Shown here: positions 1 to 8,284 of the stretch, piece by piece
Position numbering within the stretch: the first letter of the stretch is position 1
How the letters are laid out: each line of letters starts with the position of its first letter
From: Flavobacterium sp. LC2016-13
GTDB taxonomy: Bacteria; Bacteroidota; Bacteroidia; Flavobacteriales; Flavobacteriaceae
Length of the DNA stretch: 64,000 nt
NCBI RefSeq assembly: GCF_009707955.1
Contig: NZ_WMDQ01000002.1
Span: 62,001 to 126,000 of the forward strand
Direction of reading: 5' to 3'
The notes under the pieces: generated by a model
The model's input: only the letters and a program-made list of their open reading frames with translations
What the model was told of the DNA's origin: nothing
Database searches by the model: none
Position numbers and translations under genes: made by a program

Positions 1-525
1 GAAGAATTTACAGAAGAACAAATTTTAGAAGCCGAAAAAGGCAAAATAAAATCTGCGATTGTAACTGATTTCATATTATCTGTAGAAATTGTAATTATAG
101 CTCTCGGAACCGTAATTGGACAACCTATTACACAACAAATAATAGTAACTTCTATAATTGCCGTAATTGCAACTGTTGGTGTTTACGGTATTGTAGCTCT
201 TATCGTTCGAATGGACGAAGCAGGTTATAAGCTTATTAAATTTAGCAAAAGAGAAAAAAGTATATCAAAATTTATTGGTAATATACTAGTAAAAGCGCTT
301 CCGCTGGTTATTAAAAGTTTAACTGTAATTGGTACAATCGCGTTGCTATTAGTTGCCGGAGGTATTTTTGTACATTACATTCCATTTTTTCATCATTTAG
401 TACCTAAAATCCCAATCCCTACAATTCTAAAAGAATTTGTAATAGGTTTAGCATTAGGATTTATTGTTTTAGGATTTGTAAACCTATTTAAACTGATCTT
501 CAAAAAGAAAGAGAAAGCATTATAA
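1..525 (+). CDS. DUF808 family inner-membrane protein, C-terminal part
   Basis: The reading frame is open from the first base, so the 5' end lies outside the window; an internal ATG at 211 is not the start. The visible 174 residues carry a hydrophobic segment followed by the stretch VIGQPITQQI, another membrane segment, then ALPLVIKSLTVIGTIALLLVAGG and a last membrane helix before a lysine-rich tail. This order of segments is that of the DUF808 (YedI-like) family, polytopic inner-membrane proteins of unknown role. A hairpin terminator follows directly. Family assignment is fairly sure; the function is unknown. Confidence 0.8.
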   Translation, partial: EEFTEEQILEAEKGKIKSAIVTDFILSVEIVIIALGTVIGQPITQQIIVTSIIAVIATVGVYGIVALIVRMDEAGYKLIKFSKREKSISKFIGNILVKALPLVIKSLTVIGTIALLLVAGGIFVHYIPFFHHLVPKIPIPTILKEFVIGLALGFIVLGFVNLFKLIFKKKEKAL

Positions 526-534
526 AAAATAATC

Positions 535-566
535 AAAACATCAATCGCAAGGTTGATGTTTTTTTT
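535..566 (+). terminator. Intrinsic terminator after the DUF808 gene
   Basis: A 10-bp inverted repeat AAAACATCAA / TTGATGTTTT with an 8-nt loop is followed by a run of T, ten bases after the stop codon. Confidence 0.8.
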
Positions 567-669
567 AAAGCAGAAATTATCATTTTTATTAAGTCACTTG
601 TTTTCTGTTTATGAGTTTAATACAAAATTGTTTTGTCAACAGGCTTTTTAAAATAAGATCGAAAATAAC

Positions 670-677
670 TACCTTTG
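670..677 (+). promoter_or_regulatory. -7 element of the toxin-antitoxin operon
   Basis: TACCTTTG matches the Bacteroidota -7 consensus TAnnTTTG and sits 21 bases before the antitoxin ATG. No clear TTG -33 box lies at the usual spacing. Confidence 0.55.
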
Positions 678-698
678 AAGGAATAAAAGAATATTAAT

Positions 699-944
699 AT
701 GGGAGCTTTAGAGTTAAGAGATAGTGTTTTGCAATATATAAATACTGCAGATGAACGACTTTTAAAAGTTGTTAAAGCAGTTATTGAGAGTTATCAAGAG
801 GAAGAAATAGTTGCTTTTTCAGTTGATGGAAAACCAATTACAAGAAGTGTTTATAAAGCTGAATTGGCTCAGGCAAAATTAGAAATTGAAAAGGGAGAAA
901 TCACTTCACAGGATGATTTAGAAAAAGAATCTGAGAATTGGTAA
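699..944 (+). CDS. Antitoxin-like protein of a type II toxin-antitoxin pair
   Basis: This 81-residue protein starts MGALELRDSVLQYINTADER, then has the segment LKVVKAVIESYQEEE, then VDGKPITRSVYKAELAQAK and an acidic tail. A short helical N-terminus, a central charged linker and a C-terminal tail of this kind are usual in Bacteroidota antitoxins paired with RelE/ParE toxins. The stop codon abuts the ATG of the next frame with no gap (TAA at 942-944, ATG at 945), and that frame encodes a ParE-like toxin after a frameshift. It should bind and neutralise the toxin and repress its own promoter, by analogy with such pairs. No DNA-binding fold was recognised with confidence. Confidence 0.65.
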   Translation: MGALELRDSVLQYINTADERLLKVVKAVIESYQEEEIVAFSVDGKPITRSVYKAELAQAKLEIEKGEITSQDDLEKESENW

Positions 945-1230
945 ATGAGTAACATAAAAAAAAATAGTTTGGACAAATGTTGCCAAAGATCAGTTAAAGA
1001 CAATTTACTATTATTACAAAGAGAAATCTCAGCAGGGAGCAAATAGTATAAAGAATGATATTTTAAAAATTACTAAAAACATTCATTTTAGTGAGCAATA
1101 TCAAAAGGATGAAATTGAACCCGAATATCGAAGAATTATTATTAGAGATTTTAAAATATTATATTTGGTAGAGAATGAGATTGTTTTTATTGTTAGAATA
1201 TTTTCAACAAAACGAGATTCAATAAAATAG
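945..1230 (+). pseudogene. RelE/ParE-family toxin, frame disrupted in an A9 run
   Basis: The ATG at 945 follows the antitoxin stop directly but its frame (MSNIKKNSLDKCC...) stops after about 33 codons. Removing one A from the nine-A run at 956-964 joins MSNIKK to IVWTNVAKDQLKTIYYYYKE and gives a 94-residue protein ending IVRIFSTKRDSIK with stop at 1228-1230. The conceptual product has the RelE/ParE pattern: an N-terminal strand and helix, a central RRIIIRDFKILYLVEN strand pair, and a terminal VRIFSTKR. The downstream frame contains no Met and has stops at 946 and 955, so it has no start of its own. It may be a true pseudogene, a sequencing or assembly error in a homopolymer, or a gene expressed by slippage. 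Confidence 0.75.
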
Positions 1231-1234
1231 TTAT

Positions 1235-1261
1235 AAAAAAGAGCTTAGTTAGCTCTTTTTT
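1235..1261 (+). terminator. Intrinsic terminator of the toxin-antitoxin operon
   Basis: An 11-bp inverted repeat AAAAAAGAGCT / AGCTCTTTTTT with loop TAGTT starts five bases after the toxin stop and ends in a T run. Confidence 0.85.
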
Positions 1262-1287
1262 ATATTTAGGTTAGGTAATAACCCACT

Positions 1288-1317
1288 TTGTCATTCCTCT
1301 AAAAATTACTATTTTTG
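1288..1317 (+). promoter_or_regulatory. Promoter of aguB (-33 TTG, -7 TATTTTTG)
   Basis: TTG at 1288-1290 and TATTTTTG at 1310-1317 are separated by 19 bases, the spacing expected for the Bacteroidota housekeeping promoter. The ATG follows 19 bases after the -7 box. Confidence 0.75.
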
Positions 1318-1336
1318 CACTCTAAAATTTTATGTC

Positions 1337-2224
1337 ATGCCGAAAAGAAAATATAAAATAGCCGTTGTTCAGTTAAATCTTAACGACGTAGCCGAAAATA
1401 ATCTTAAAAAATGTATCAGTTGGGTAAAAGATGCTGCCAACAAAGGCGCTGAAGTTATCTTACTACCGGAATTATATAGCAGCCATTATTTTTGCCAAAG
1501 CGAAGATGTAGATAATTTTGCATTAGCAGAACCATTATACAGCACTTCATTTATTGCTTTTAGCGAATTAGCAAAAGAATTGGGAGTAGTAATCATCGTT
1601 CCGTTTTTCGAGAAAAGAATGGCAGGAATTTACCACAACAGTGCTTATATCATCGATACAGATGGTACAGAAGCAGGTTTATACCGTAAAATGCACATTC
1701 CGGACGATCCGCATTTCTACGAAAAATTCTATTTCACTCCGGGCGATTTAGGGTTTCAGGCAATTGAAACTAAAAAAGGAAAAATCGGAACACTTATTTG
1801 TTGGGATCAATGGTATCCGGAAGCAGCGCGTATTACAGCATTAAAAGGTGCTGAAGTGTTGTTTTATCCAACCGCAATTGGTTGGCATCCAAAAGAAAAA
1901 GAACAATACGGAGAAAATCAATACGGAGCCTGGATGAATGTTATGAAAGGTCACGCTGTTGCAAACGGAGTTTTCGTTGCGGCTGCAAACCGAATTGGTT
2001 TAGAAAAATACATTGAAGGAACTGAAGGAATTCAATTTTGGGGAGCGTCATTTATTGCTGGTCCACAAGGAGAAATTTTAGCTCAGGCATCACACGATCA
2101 GGAAGAAATATTAATCGCAGAAGTTGATTTAGATCTACAGGAAAATGTTCGTCAAAACTGGCCATTTTTCAGAGACAGAAGAATTGATGCTTTTGGAGAT
2201 ATTACAAAAAGAGCAATCGACTAA
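1337..2224 (+). CDS. aguB: N-carbamoylputrescine amidase
   Basis: A 295-residue carbon-nitrogen hydrolase of the nitrilase superfamily. The catalytic triad is visible: Glu45 in LLPELYSSHYF, Lys118 in YRKMHIPDD and Cys155 in LICWDQWYPE. The motif HIPDDPHFYEKFYFTPGD and the length (about 295) are typical of AguB, which hydrolyses N-carbamoylputrescine to putrescine, CO2 and ammonia in the cytoplasm. Agmatine deiminase, the preceding enzyme of the pathway, lies at 5506 on the same strand but with two opposite-strand genes in between and its own -7 box, so the two are not one operon here. An earlier ATG at 1332 is out of frame. A bidirectional hairpin terminator follows. Confidence 0.93.
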   Translation: MPKRKYKIAVVQLNLNDVAENNLKKCISWVKDAANKGAEVILLPELYSSHYFCQSEDVDNFALAEPLYSTSFIAFSELAKELGVVIIVPFFEKRMAGIYHNSAYIIDTDGTEAGLYRKMHIPDDPHFYEKFYFTPGDLGFQAIETKKGKIGTLICWDQWYPEAARITALKGAEVLFYPTAIGWHPKEKEQYGENQYGAWMNVMKGHAVANGVFVAAANRIGLEKYIEGTEGIQFWGASFIAGPQGEILAQASHDQEEILIAEVDLDLQENVRQNWPFFRDRRIDAFGDITKRAID

Positions 2225-2243
2225 TTTCGGTTGATTTACAATT

Positions 2244-2281
2244 AAAAAAGGCTGCTTCAAATATTTGAAACAGCCTTTTTT
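2244..2281. terminator. Bidirectional terminator between aguB and the OmpA-family gene
   Basis: The inverted repeat AAAAAAGGCTG...TTCAA / TTGAA...CAGCCTTTTTT is flanked by A and T runs, so it can serve the two convergent genes. Confidence 0.85.
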
Positions 2282-2300
2282 ATTATATTATCACAGTAAT

Positions 2301-3560
2301 TTATTTCACCTGGAAAGTTACTCTTCTCACGATTTGACGTGCTTCTTTAGAATTTTTATTCACAGAAGCATCTTCACCGTTAGCAATTACATTCAATCTA
2401 GAGGCATCAATTCCTGCATTTACCGCTACTTTTTTCACAGCTTCAGCTCTTTTTCTTGATAATTCAGTATTGTAATTAGAACTTCCAATTTCATCGGCAT
2501 ATCCAATAATATCTGCAGATTTACCAGGATTGTTTTTTAAATATTTAACTAAGAAATCAACCCCTGAAAGCGAAGCATTTGTTGGTTTTGAAGAATTAAA
2601 TTCAAAATAAACATTTACATATCCTCCATTAATTAATTCTTCTACAGTACTATTTGTAACGCCTTTGCCATTTTGACCATACGTTTTTTCTAAGTAGCTT
2701 TCTAATTCATCCGGAACTCCATTTAGGTTATTATCAATAGATTGTCCTTTTGTGTTTACTGCAACTCCGGCAATACTGTTTGGTTCTAAATCATACAAAT
2801 CAGCAACACCGTCTTTATCAGTATCCAAAAGACCGTTTTCAATAAGATCAACCCTGTTTTCTAATTTATCTAATCTTTCATTTTCCTCTGCATACCAGTC
2901 AGCATGTTTTTCATTTTTACCTAAGTAAAATGTTAAACCAATCGAAGCATTTAATAAACCTCCATCAAATGCACCAGTCCTTGCCTGGCTCTTTCCGTCA
3001 AAATTCCAGTTTTGTCTTCCATTTACAATTCCGGATAAATCTCCGGTTAAGGCAATACTATTGCTTAATTTAATTTGTCCGGTTAAGCCTAAAATGCCAT
3101 GTCCCATATAATCTTCTCCGTCAAATCCATTGTCAGCGCTTAATTGCGAAACACCTATACCGCCATGAACTAATACACCAATCGTATTTGTCCATGTTTC
3201 AAAATTTAAAGCCCTGCTAATATTTATAACACCTTGCAAACTTGCTCTCACATATCTGCTTTCAAATTCCGGGGTATCATCACGTTCTTGAAATTGATCA
3301 TAACCAACATCGAATTTTACACCAAATGTTGGACTAAACATATATCTTACACCTAAATCAGCGTGAAAGGGATTAAGTGTTGCGGTAGAATAACCGGGAG
3401 TCATGGTTCTGATGGGGTTGTTTACACCACCATTTAATTCAATTGACCATTTGTTATAGGCAGGTTCAACAGAAGGCTGAGCCAATGTTGTTGCCATATT
3501 TTGGGCACCTGCTGCAAATGATAATACTAAAAACGATACGGAAGCTAGTTTCTTTTTCAT
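2301..3560 (-). CDS. OmpA-family outer-membrane protein
   Basis: A 419-residue protein with a Sec signal (MKKKLASVSFLVLSFAAGAQ), an N-terminal barrel-like region of alternating aromatic strands (about 30-215, ending ASIGLTFYLGK), a short coiled linker, a calcium-binding thrombospondin type 3-like motif DTDKDGVADLYD near 245-257, and a C-terminal OmpA domain (about 305-415) with VYFEFNSSKPT, ADIIGYADEIGSSNYNTELSRKRAEAVKK and a terminal RRVTFQVK. The OmpA domain should bind peptidoglycan and tether the outer membrane, as known for the family. It converges on aguB and is divergent from nothing close; a -7 box lies 56 bases upstream. Confidence 0.92.
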   Translation of the reverse strand: MKKKLASVSFLVLSFAAGAQNMATTLAQPSVEPAYNKWSIELNGGVNNPIRTMTPGYSTATLNPFHADLGVRYMFSPTFGVKFDVGYDQFQERDDTPEFESRYVRASLQGVINISRALNFETWTNTIGVLVHGGIGVSQLSADNGFDGEDYMGHGILGLTGQIKLSNSIALTGDLSGIVNGRQNWNFDGKSQARTGAFDGGLLNASIGLTFYLGKNEKHADWYAEENERLDKLENRVDLIENGLLDTDKDGVADLYDLEPNSIAGVAVNTKGQSIDNNLNGVPDELESYLEKTYGQNGKGVTNSTVEELINGGYVNVYFEFNSSKPTNASLSGVDFLVKYLKNNPGKSADIIGYADEIGSSNYNTELSRKRAEAVKKVAVNAGIDASRLNVIANGEDASVNKNSKEARQIVRRVTFQVK

Positions 3561-3615
3561 GATATCTAAGTATTAAGTTTGATTTGATTTATAAGTTTTT
3601 TAGTGAACTTTTTTG

Positions 3616-3623
3616 CAAACTTA
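3616..3623 (-). promoter_or_regulatory. -7 element of the OmpA-family gene
   Basis: On the minus strand the bases read TAAGTTTG, matching TAnnTTTG, 56 bases before the start codon. No clear -33 box was found. Confidence 0.5.
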
Positions 3624-3739
3624 AAATAGGATATTGAGAATTTGTTCCGATTATAATATCGTATTTTTATATAATTTCCATATTTTAACTCCTTTACATG
3701 GGAATTCAATACAGGAATATGAAATTTTGTAAAAAAGGA

Positions 3740-3772
3740 AAGGGAGCAAATAAAAAATTTGCTCCCTTTTTC
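3740..3772 (-). terminator. Terminator of the choice-of-anchor I lipoprotein gene
   Basis: GGGAGCAAA / TTTGCTCCC arms around an A-rich loop; on the minus strand a T-rich tract follows the stem. Confidence 0.7.
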
Positions 3773-3792
3773 TGTATTCTAATAAAAATTGA

Positions 3793-5316
3793 TTATTTCA
3801 AATCTGGCTGATAGATTTTTATAGTTCCGTCGCCTTCGCTGCTTACAACAAGTAAACTTCTTTTCGTTGGACTTTTAGAAGCCGGAATAAATAATACACC
3901 TTCTGGTGCGTCACCTGTTTTTACAGTTTGTAAATATTGTGGCGATGCAGGATTTGTAACATCATAAGTCATAAAAGCATCAGATCTTTCTAAACCTACA
4001 AATAAAATATTCTGATTTCCCATTTTAGCTACAACAACAGCTTCTGGCTCAGAGCCTTTGTCATCGCTTCGTTTGTCATCATAAGTTCCTAATTCATTTG
4101 ATTTTTTGTCAGCATCATTTTTACTGTCATAAACAATTTTTCCAGTATTTCCATTCCAGATAGAAAAAGAACGCGCTCCAAAACTAACCAATTCATCTAA
4201 ATCTCCATCTCCGTCAGTATCTCCCATATCAGCAACAAGATTAAGTCTTCCTAAATTAGTTTCTAATTTTAAAGTAGCTGCATCAGGAAAAACGGTTGCA
4301 TCTAACGTCATATCTTTCATTCTTTTAAAATCAGTATAAGCCGTATATTCTCTTGTATCACCTTCATTGGCAGTAACAAAATAAGGAACATTGTTAGCAG
4401 AAAAATGACTAATAGCATCCGGCATAAACATTCCTTTTACTTTCCACGGATTAAAAGCAACCTTGTCATCCTTATCGCTTACATCAATAGCATTGTCAGC
4501 AGTATTATAATCTTTAAAACCTAAAGGATAAATAGCTGTAATAGTTTTAGAAGTTAAATCTACTTTTGCAACACCATTATTTTCTTGTAAAGTAACCCAA
4601 GCCATTTTAGAATCATCAGAGATAGTTACATATTCAGGTTCAATATCCTGAGCAAAACTTTTTGCAATTTTTGAAATTCTAAATCCGTCTTTTTTCAAAG
4701 TTTCGGCCTGACCGCTAAAAGAACTGAAATCTAAAGTTGTAACTGTATAATTGTTAGTTACGTCGATAATAGAAATTGTTCCGTTAGGATCTTGTAAATA
4801 ATCAGTACTTGGTTCACCTTCATTAGCTGTCATAATAAATTTTCCGTCTGGCGAAAAAGTAACCATATCAGGCAATGCGCCAACAGTAACTTGTTTGATT
4901 AAGCTGTAATCTGTAGTATTAAAAACAACAACTTTTCCGTTTCCTTGTTTGTTAACCGTAGATTCTAAAGCAACAGCCAATTTACCATCAAAAATAGAAA
5001 CACTATTAGATGCACCTTCATAAGGAGTTAAATCAATTTTACCAATTTTTGTTGGTTTTGTCGGGTCAGAAATGTCAATTACATCAATTTGGTTTGTTCC
5101 GCTATTGTTTACGGTAAAAAGTCTTTTGGTTTTTTCATCATAAGCTGAAATTTCTGCTGCTGCTTCTCCGCCAATAGTTATAGAACCAATTTCCTTAAAA
5201 GTAGCAGGATTTTCGTTTACAACAACTTCCGGTTCTTCGTTGTTAGAATTTTCATCATTATTACAACTTGCAAAAATTGTAATTAAGGCCAATAATGAAA
5301 GACTTAATTTTTTCAT
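3793..5316 (-). CDS. Choice-of-anchor I family lipoprotein (beta-propeller)
   Basis: A 507-residue protein with a lipoprotein signal, MKKLSLSLLALITIFASC, where Cys18 is the predicted lipidation site. The body has repeated propeller-like blades such as KRLFTVNNSGTNQIDVIDISDPTKP, DMVTFSPDGKFIMTANEGEPS and AVVVAKMGNQNILFVGLERSDAF, as in choice-of-anchor I proteins (sometimes found joined to alkaline-phosphatase or esterase domains). No catalytic domain is attached here. It is presumably anchored in the outer membrane or periplasm, and its substrate or partner is unknown. It lies between OmpA and aguA with its own terminator and -7 box. Confidence 0.82.
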   Translation of the reverse strand: MKKLSLSLLALITIFASCNNDENSNNEEPEVVVNENPATFKEIGSITIGGEAAAEISAYDEKTKRLFTVNNSGTNQIDVIDISDPTKPTKIGKIDLTPYEGASNSVSIFDGKLAVALESTVNKQGNGKVVVFNTTDYSLIKQVTVGALPDMVTFSPDGKFIMTANEGEPSTDYLQDPNGTISIIDVTNNYTVTTLDFSSFSGQAETLKKDGFRISKIAKSFAQDIEPEYVTISDDSKMAWVTLQENNGVAKVDLTSKTITAIYPLGFKDYNTADNAIDVSDKDDKVAFNPWKVKGMFMPDAISHFSANNVPYFVTANEGDTREYTAYTDFKRMKDMTLDATVFPDAATLKLETNLGRLNLVADMGDTDGDGDLDELVSFGARSFSIWNGNTGKIVYDSKNDADKKSNELGTYDDKRSDDKGSEPEAVVVAKMGNQNILFVGLERSDAFMTYDVTNPASPQYLQTVKTGDAPEGVLFIPASKSPTKRSLLVVSSEGDGTIKIYQPDLK

Positions 5317-5339
5317 ATTATTTTAGTTTTTAGTTTCGC

Positions 5340-5347
5340 CAAAAGTA
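5340..5347 (-). promoter_or_regulatory. -7 element of the choice-of-anchor I gene
   Basis: On the minus strand TACTTTTG matches TAnnTTTG, 24 bases before the ATG. Confidence 0.6.
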
Positions 5348-5470
5348 ATTCGCGGATGTGGAGTGTATATTAAGAGTGTATTATTTAATCTTTAACTTAA
5401 TTTTTATAAGATATATTCTCTTAAATTGACATGATTTTAGTTCAGCTATTTTATAATCCTTACGAATGCT

Positions 5471-5478
5471 TATCTTTG
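5471..5478 (+). promoter_or_regulatory. -7 element of aguA
   Basis: TATCTTTG matches TAnnTTTG and ends 27 bases before the ATG; the -33 region is a weak T-rich stretch. Confidence 0.6.
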
Positions 5479-5505
5479 TGCTCTTTCAAATTTTAGAACC
5501 TTTAT

Positions 5506-6546
5506 ATGTCAACAAATAATAGAAGATTTCCAGCAGAATGGGAAAAACAACAAGGAATTGTATTGTGTTTTCCGCATAATGGTAACGACTGGCCGGGAAA
5601 ATACGAGGCAGTTCAATGGGCATTTGTAGAATTTATAAAAAAAGTAGCCACTTTTGAAACCGTTTTTTTGGTCGTAGCCGATGAAAACTTAAAAGAAAAA
5701 GTAGCAGAAATGCTTGAAAGAGCCCGTGTAAACATTAAAAACGTTTCGTTTATTATTCATAAAACAAACCGAAGCTGGATGCGTGATTCAGGACCAATTA
5801 TTGTAAAAAATGGTTCAAAAAGAGAAGCGTTGAATTTCAATTTTAACGGTTGGGCGAAATACAAAAACTATCAGTTAGATAAATTTGTTCCTTCTAAAGT
5901 TGCCGATTTTATTGATGTTCCTTTAACGCAAGTTATGTATAAAGGAAAACCGGTAATTGTTGAAGGCGGTGCAATTGATGTAAACGGAAAAGGAACGTTG
6001 TTAACTTCTGAAGAATGTTTGATGCACCCAACAATTCAGGTTCGAAATAAAAATTTTACCAAAGAAGATTACGAAGCAGTTTTTAAAGAATATCTTGGAG
6101 TTACAAATGTAATTTGGCTTGGAGACGGAATTGAAGGTGATGACACGCACGGACATATCGATGATTTATGCCGATTTGTAAATGAAGATACAATTGTAAC
6201 AATTGTTGAAACTGACAAAAATGATTCTAATTACAAACCGTTACAAGACAATTTGAAACGCTTGCAAAACGCAAAATTAGAAGACGGAAAATCGCCAACA
6301 ATCGTAGCGTTGCCAATGCCAAAACGTATTGATTTTGAAGATTTAAGATTACCTGCAAGTTATGCTAATTTCTTAATTTTGAATAAATGTGTTCTTGTAC
6401 CAACTTTTAATGACAGCAATGACAGAGTTGCATTAAATATATTATCAGAATGCTTTCCAGACAGAGAAGTAATCGGAATTAACTGTATCGATTTTATTTG
6501 GGGATTTGGAACTTTACATTGTTTAAGCCAGCAGATTCCGGCTTAA
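5506..6546 (+). CDS. aguA: Agmatine deiminase
   Basis: A 346-residue member of the guanidino-group-modifying (Porphyromonas-type peptidylarginine deiminase) superfamily. It shows NRSWMRDSGPIIV (substrate-binding region), GGAIDVNGKGTLLTSEECLM, the catalytic acid and histidine in EGDDTHGHIDDLCRF, and a C-terminal GTLHCLSQQIP with the nucleophile Cys339. These together are the agmatine deiminase pattern: agmatine plus water gives N-carbamoylputrescine and ammonia, which AguB (gene at 1337) converts to putrescine. The enzyme is cytoplasmic. The length fits the family. A partial copy of the nested palindromic repeat follows the gene and may end transcription. Confidence 0.93.
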   Translation: MSTNNRRFPAEWEKQQGIVLCFPHNGNDWPGKYEAVQWAFVEFIKKVATFETVFLVVADENLKEKVAEMLERARVNIKNVSFIIHKTNRSWMRDSGPIIVKNGSKREALNFNFNGWAKYKNYQLDKFVPSKVADFIDVPLTQVMYKGKPVIVEGGAIDVNGKGTLLTSEECLMHPTIQVRNKNFTKEDYEAVFKEYLGVTNVIWLGDGIEGDDTHGHIDDLCRFVNEDTIVTIVETDKNDSNYKPLQDNLKRLQNAKLEDGKSPTIVALPMPKRIDFEDLRLPASYANFLILNKCVLVPTFNDSNDRVALNILSECFPDREVIGINCIDFIWGFGTLHCLSQQIPA

Positions 6547-6657
6547 ATTGTCCACAGATTAAAAGGATTTTACAGTTTTTTTACTTTTGTCAGGCTGAGC
6601 GACCCCGAGGTTTCGGGAGAAGCCCGCAAAGTTTTTAAGTTTAAATTTATTCAATAA

Positions 6658-6740
6658 CCTCCAGTTTTAACTGGAGGAAAAATAAAGTCACTATTAAGGG
6701 CTTTAGCCAAAACTCGCATTTTGACTAAAGCTTTTTTTAT
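6658..6740. repeat. Nested palindromic repeat element, partial copy A
   Basis: A hairpin CCTCCAGTTTTAACTGGAGG is followed by GGCTTTAGCC...TTGACTAAAGC and a T7 run. The same two cores, in the same order, occur at 8028-8151 and 38602-38726. This copy lacks the outer GAATTG end. Just before it (about 6590-6635) lies a separate palindrome fragment built on GTCAGGCTGAGCG...CCCGAGGTTTCGGGAGAAGCCCG. Confidence 0.7.
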
Positions 6741-6834
6741 TGACATATACTTAACATACTGCTTGCCGAGTGTACGGAACAACCTTCTTATATTCGTCTA
6801 TTCAACAATGCAGAAATGCAGATTTAATTTTTAT

Positions 6835-8019
6835 ATGAATAAAATATTTTTTACCCTCTCAATGCTTTGTGCAGGAGTTCTTTTCTCACAGTCTAATCCA
6901 CAAAAAATAACCGAACTTACATTTGCTACCTACAATGTAAGTATGGAATCTGAAAATTATTTTCCAAGAGGAACAAAGGGAAATTCGGAGCAGGTATTGA
7001 TTAATGAGCTTAAATCAGGAAATAATGTTCAAATCAGAAATATCGCCCAGATTATTCAGACCGTAAGACCAGATGTTATTCTGCTAAACGAGTTTGACTA
7101 CATTAAAAAACCTAAACTTGGTGTAAAGGCGTTTATTAAAAATTATTTAAAAATCAGTCAAGGCGGAGCAACGGCCATTGATTATCCTTACTATTATTAC
7201 TCAACCGTGAATACCGGTCAGCCAAGTCCTTACGATTTGAACAATGACGGAAAATCTGAAAATTTTGGAAGTGACGCATGGGGATTTGGTATGTATCCCG
7301 GTCAATATGCGATGATGATTTTGTCAAAATATCCTATTGATGTTCAGGCTGTTCGCACTTTTCAACATTTTAAATGGAAAGATATGCCGGGAGCATTACT
7401 CGCCAAAAAGGAGGATGGGTCAGATTGGTATAGCAAAGAGGCGTGGGAGCAATTTCCATTATCTTCCAAATCTCACTGGGACGTTCCTGTTAAGATCGGT
7501 GAGAAAACAATTCATATTTTAGCCAGTCATCCTACTCCTCCTTCTTTTGATGGTAGCGAAGATCGTAATGGCAAAAGAAATCATGATGAGATCCGATTCT
7601 GGAGGGATTATATTTCAGGCAATTCCGCTTCGTATATTTATGATGACAAAGGCATAAAAGGCGGTTTGCCAGCAAATTCTCAATTTGTTATAATGGGAGA
7701 TCAAAATGCTTCGTCGGTTGAAGGAAACGCCATCGCGGAAGGTATAAAATCATTACTTGATCATCCGAAAATTAATAGCGAGCCTACACCTGCCAGTAAA
7801 GGCGGAGCTGAATATAGTCCTCAAAATCCTTTTGGAATTAATCATACTGCCTTTTGGAGAATGCGCGCTGATTATGTATTGCCTTCCAAATTTGGTTTTA
7901 CGGTTATCAATAGTGGTGTGTTCTGGCCTGCCAAAGGTGAACCAATGTCAGAATTGGTTGAAAAACGTGAATCAAGTTCGGATCATCGTTTGGTTTGGGT
8001 AAAAGTGGTTTTAGAGTAA
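6835..8019 (+). CDS. Secreted endonuclease/exonuclease/phosphatase-family protein
   Basis: A 394-residue protein from the ATG at 6835. The frame is open further upstream, from a TTG inside the repeat element, but only the 6835 start gives a clean Sec signal (MNKIFFTLSMLCAGVLFSQ). The EEP fold is shown by ATYNVSMESEN near the N-terminus, VILLNEFD (metal-binding Glu), ILASHPTPPSFDG, FVIMGDQNASS (catalytic Asp and Asn) and the terminal SSDHRLVWVKV (catalytic His). Family members cleave phosphodiesters of DNA, lipids or phosphoinositides; the GDQNA and SDHR motifs argue that it is active. The substrate cannot be told. It is exported to the periplasm or beyond and stands alone between two repeat copies. 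Confidence 0.85.
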   Translation: MNKIFFTLSMLCAGVLFSQSNPQKITELTFATYNVSMESENYFPRGTKGNSEQVLINELKSGNNVQIRNIAQIIQTVRPDVILLNEFDYIKKPKLGVKAFIKNYLKISQGGATAIDYPYYYYSTVNTGQPSPYDLNNDGKSENFGSDAWGFGMYPGQYAMMILSKYPIDVQAVRTFQHFKWKDMPGALLAKKEDGSDWYSKEAWEQFPLSSKSHWDVPVKIGEKTIHILASHPTPPSFDGSEDRNGKRNHDEIRFWRDYISGNSASYIYDDKGIKGGLPANSQFVIMGDQNASSVEGNAIAEGIKSLLDHPKINSEPTPASKGGAEYSPQNPFGINHTAFWRMRADYVLPSKFGFTVINSGVFWPAKGEPMSELVEKRESSSDHRLVWVKVVLE

Positions 8020-8027
8020 AATTTCTT

Positions 8028-8151
8028 GAATTGCCTCTCGCTTTAGGAGGTTAAAATAAAATCAATAAAAAGGCTTTAGTTAAATTCTTATTTTGGCCAA
8101 AGCCTTTTTACTTCCATTATAAATACCTCCAGCTAAAGCAGGAGGCAATTC
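8028..8151. repeat. Nested palindromic repeat element, copy B
   Basis: About 124 bp beginning GAATTGCCTC...GGAGG and ending CCTCC...GGAGGCAATTC, so the ends are inverted repeats. Inside lies a second hairpin, AAGGCTTTAG...CCAAAGCCTT (about 8070-8106). The remainder of this gap up to 8284 has a short AATATC tandem stretch (about 8165-8190) and nothing gene-like. Confidence 0.8.
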
Positions 8152-8284
8152 AAAATAACATCAATAACAATATCAATATCAATATCAAAGCATTATCTGT
8201 TAAACTCAAAAACTCAGAATAAATCAGCTTAATCTGCAAAATCTGCGTGAAAAAATAAAAACGCTATTAGATTAAAACATAAAA

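Noticed and set aside
2265..2459. 64-codon plus-strand frame opposite the OmpA gene
   Set aside because: It overlaps the conserved OmpA domain on the other strand and has no promoter.
6721..6834. N-terminal extension of the endonuclease/exonuclease/phosphatase gene from a TTG
   Set aside because: The extension starts inside the repeat element and destroys the signal peptide; the ATG at 6835 is preferred.
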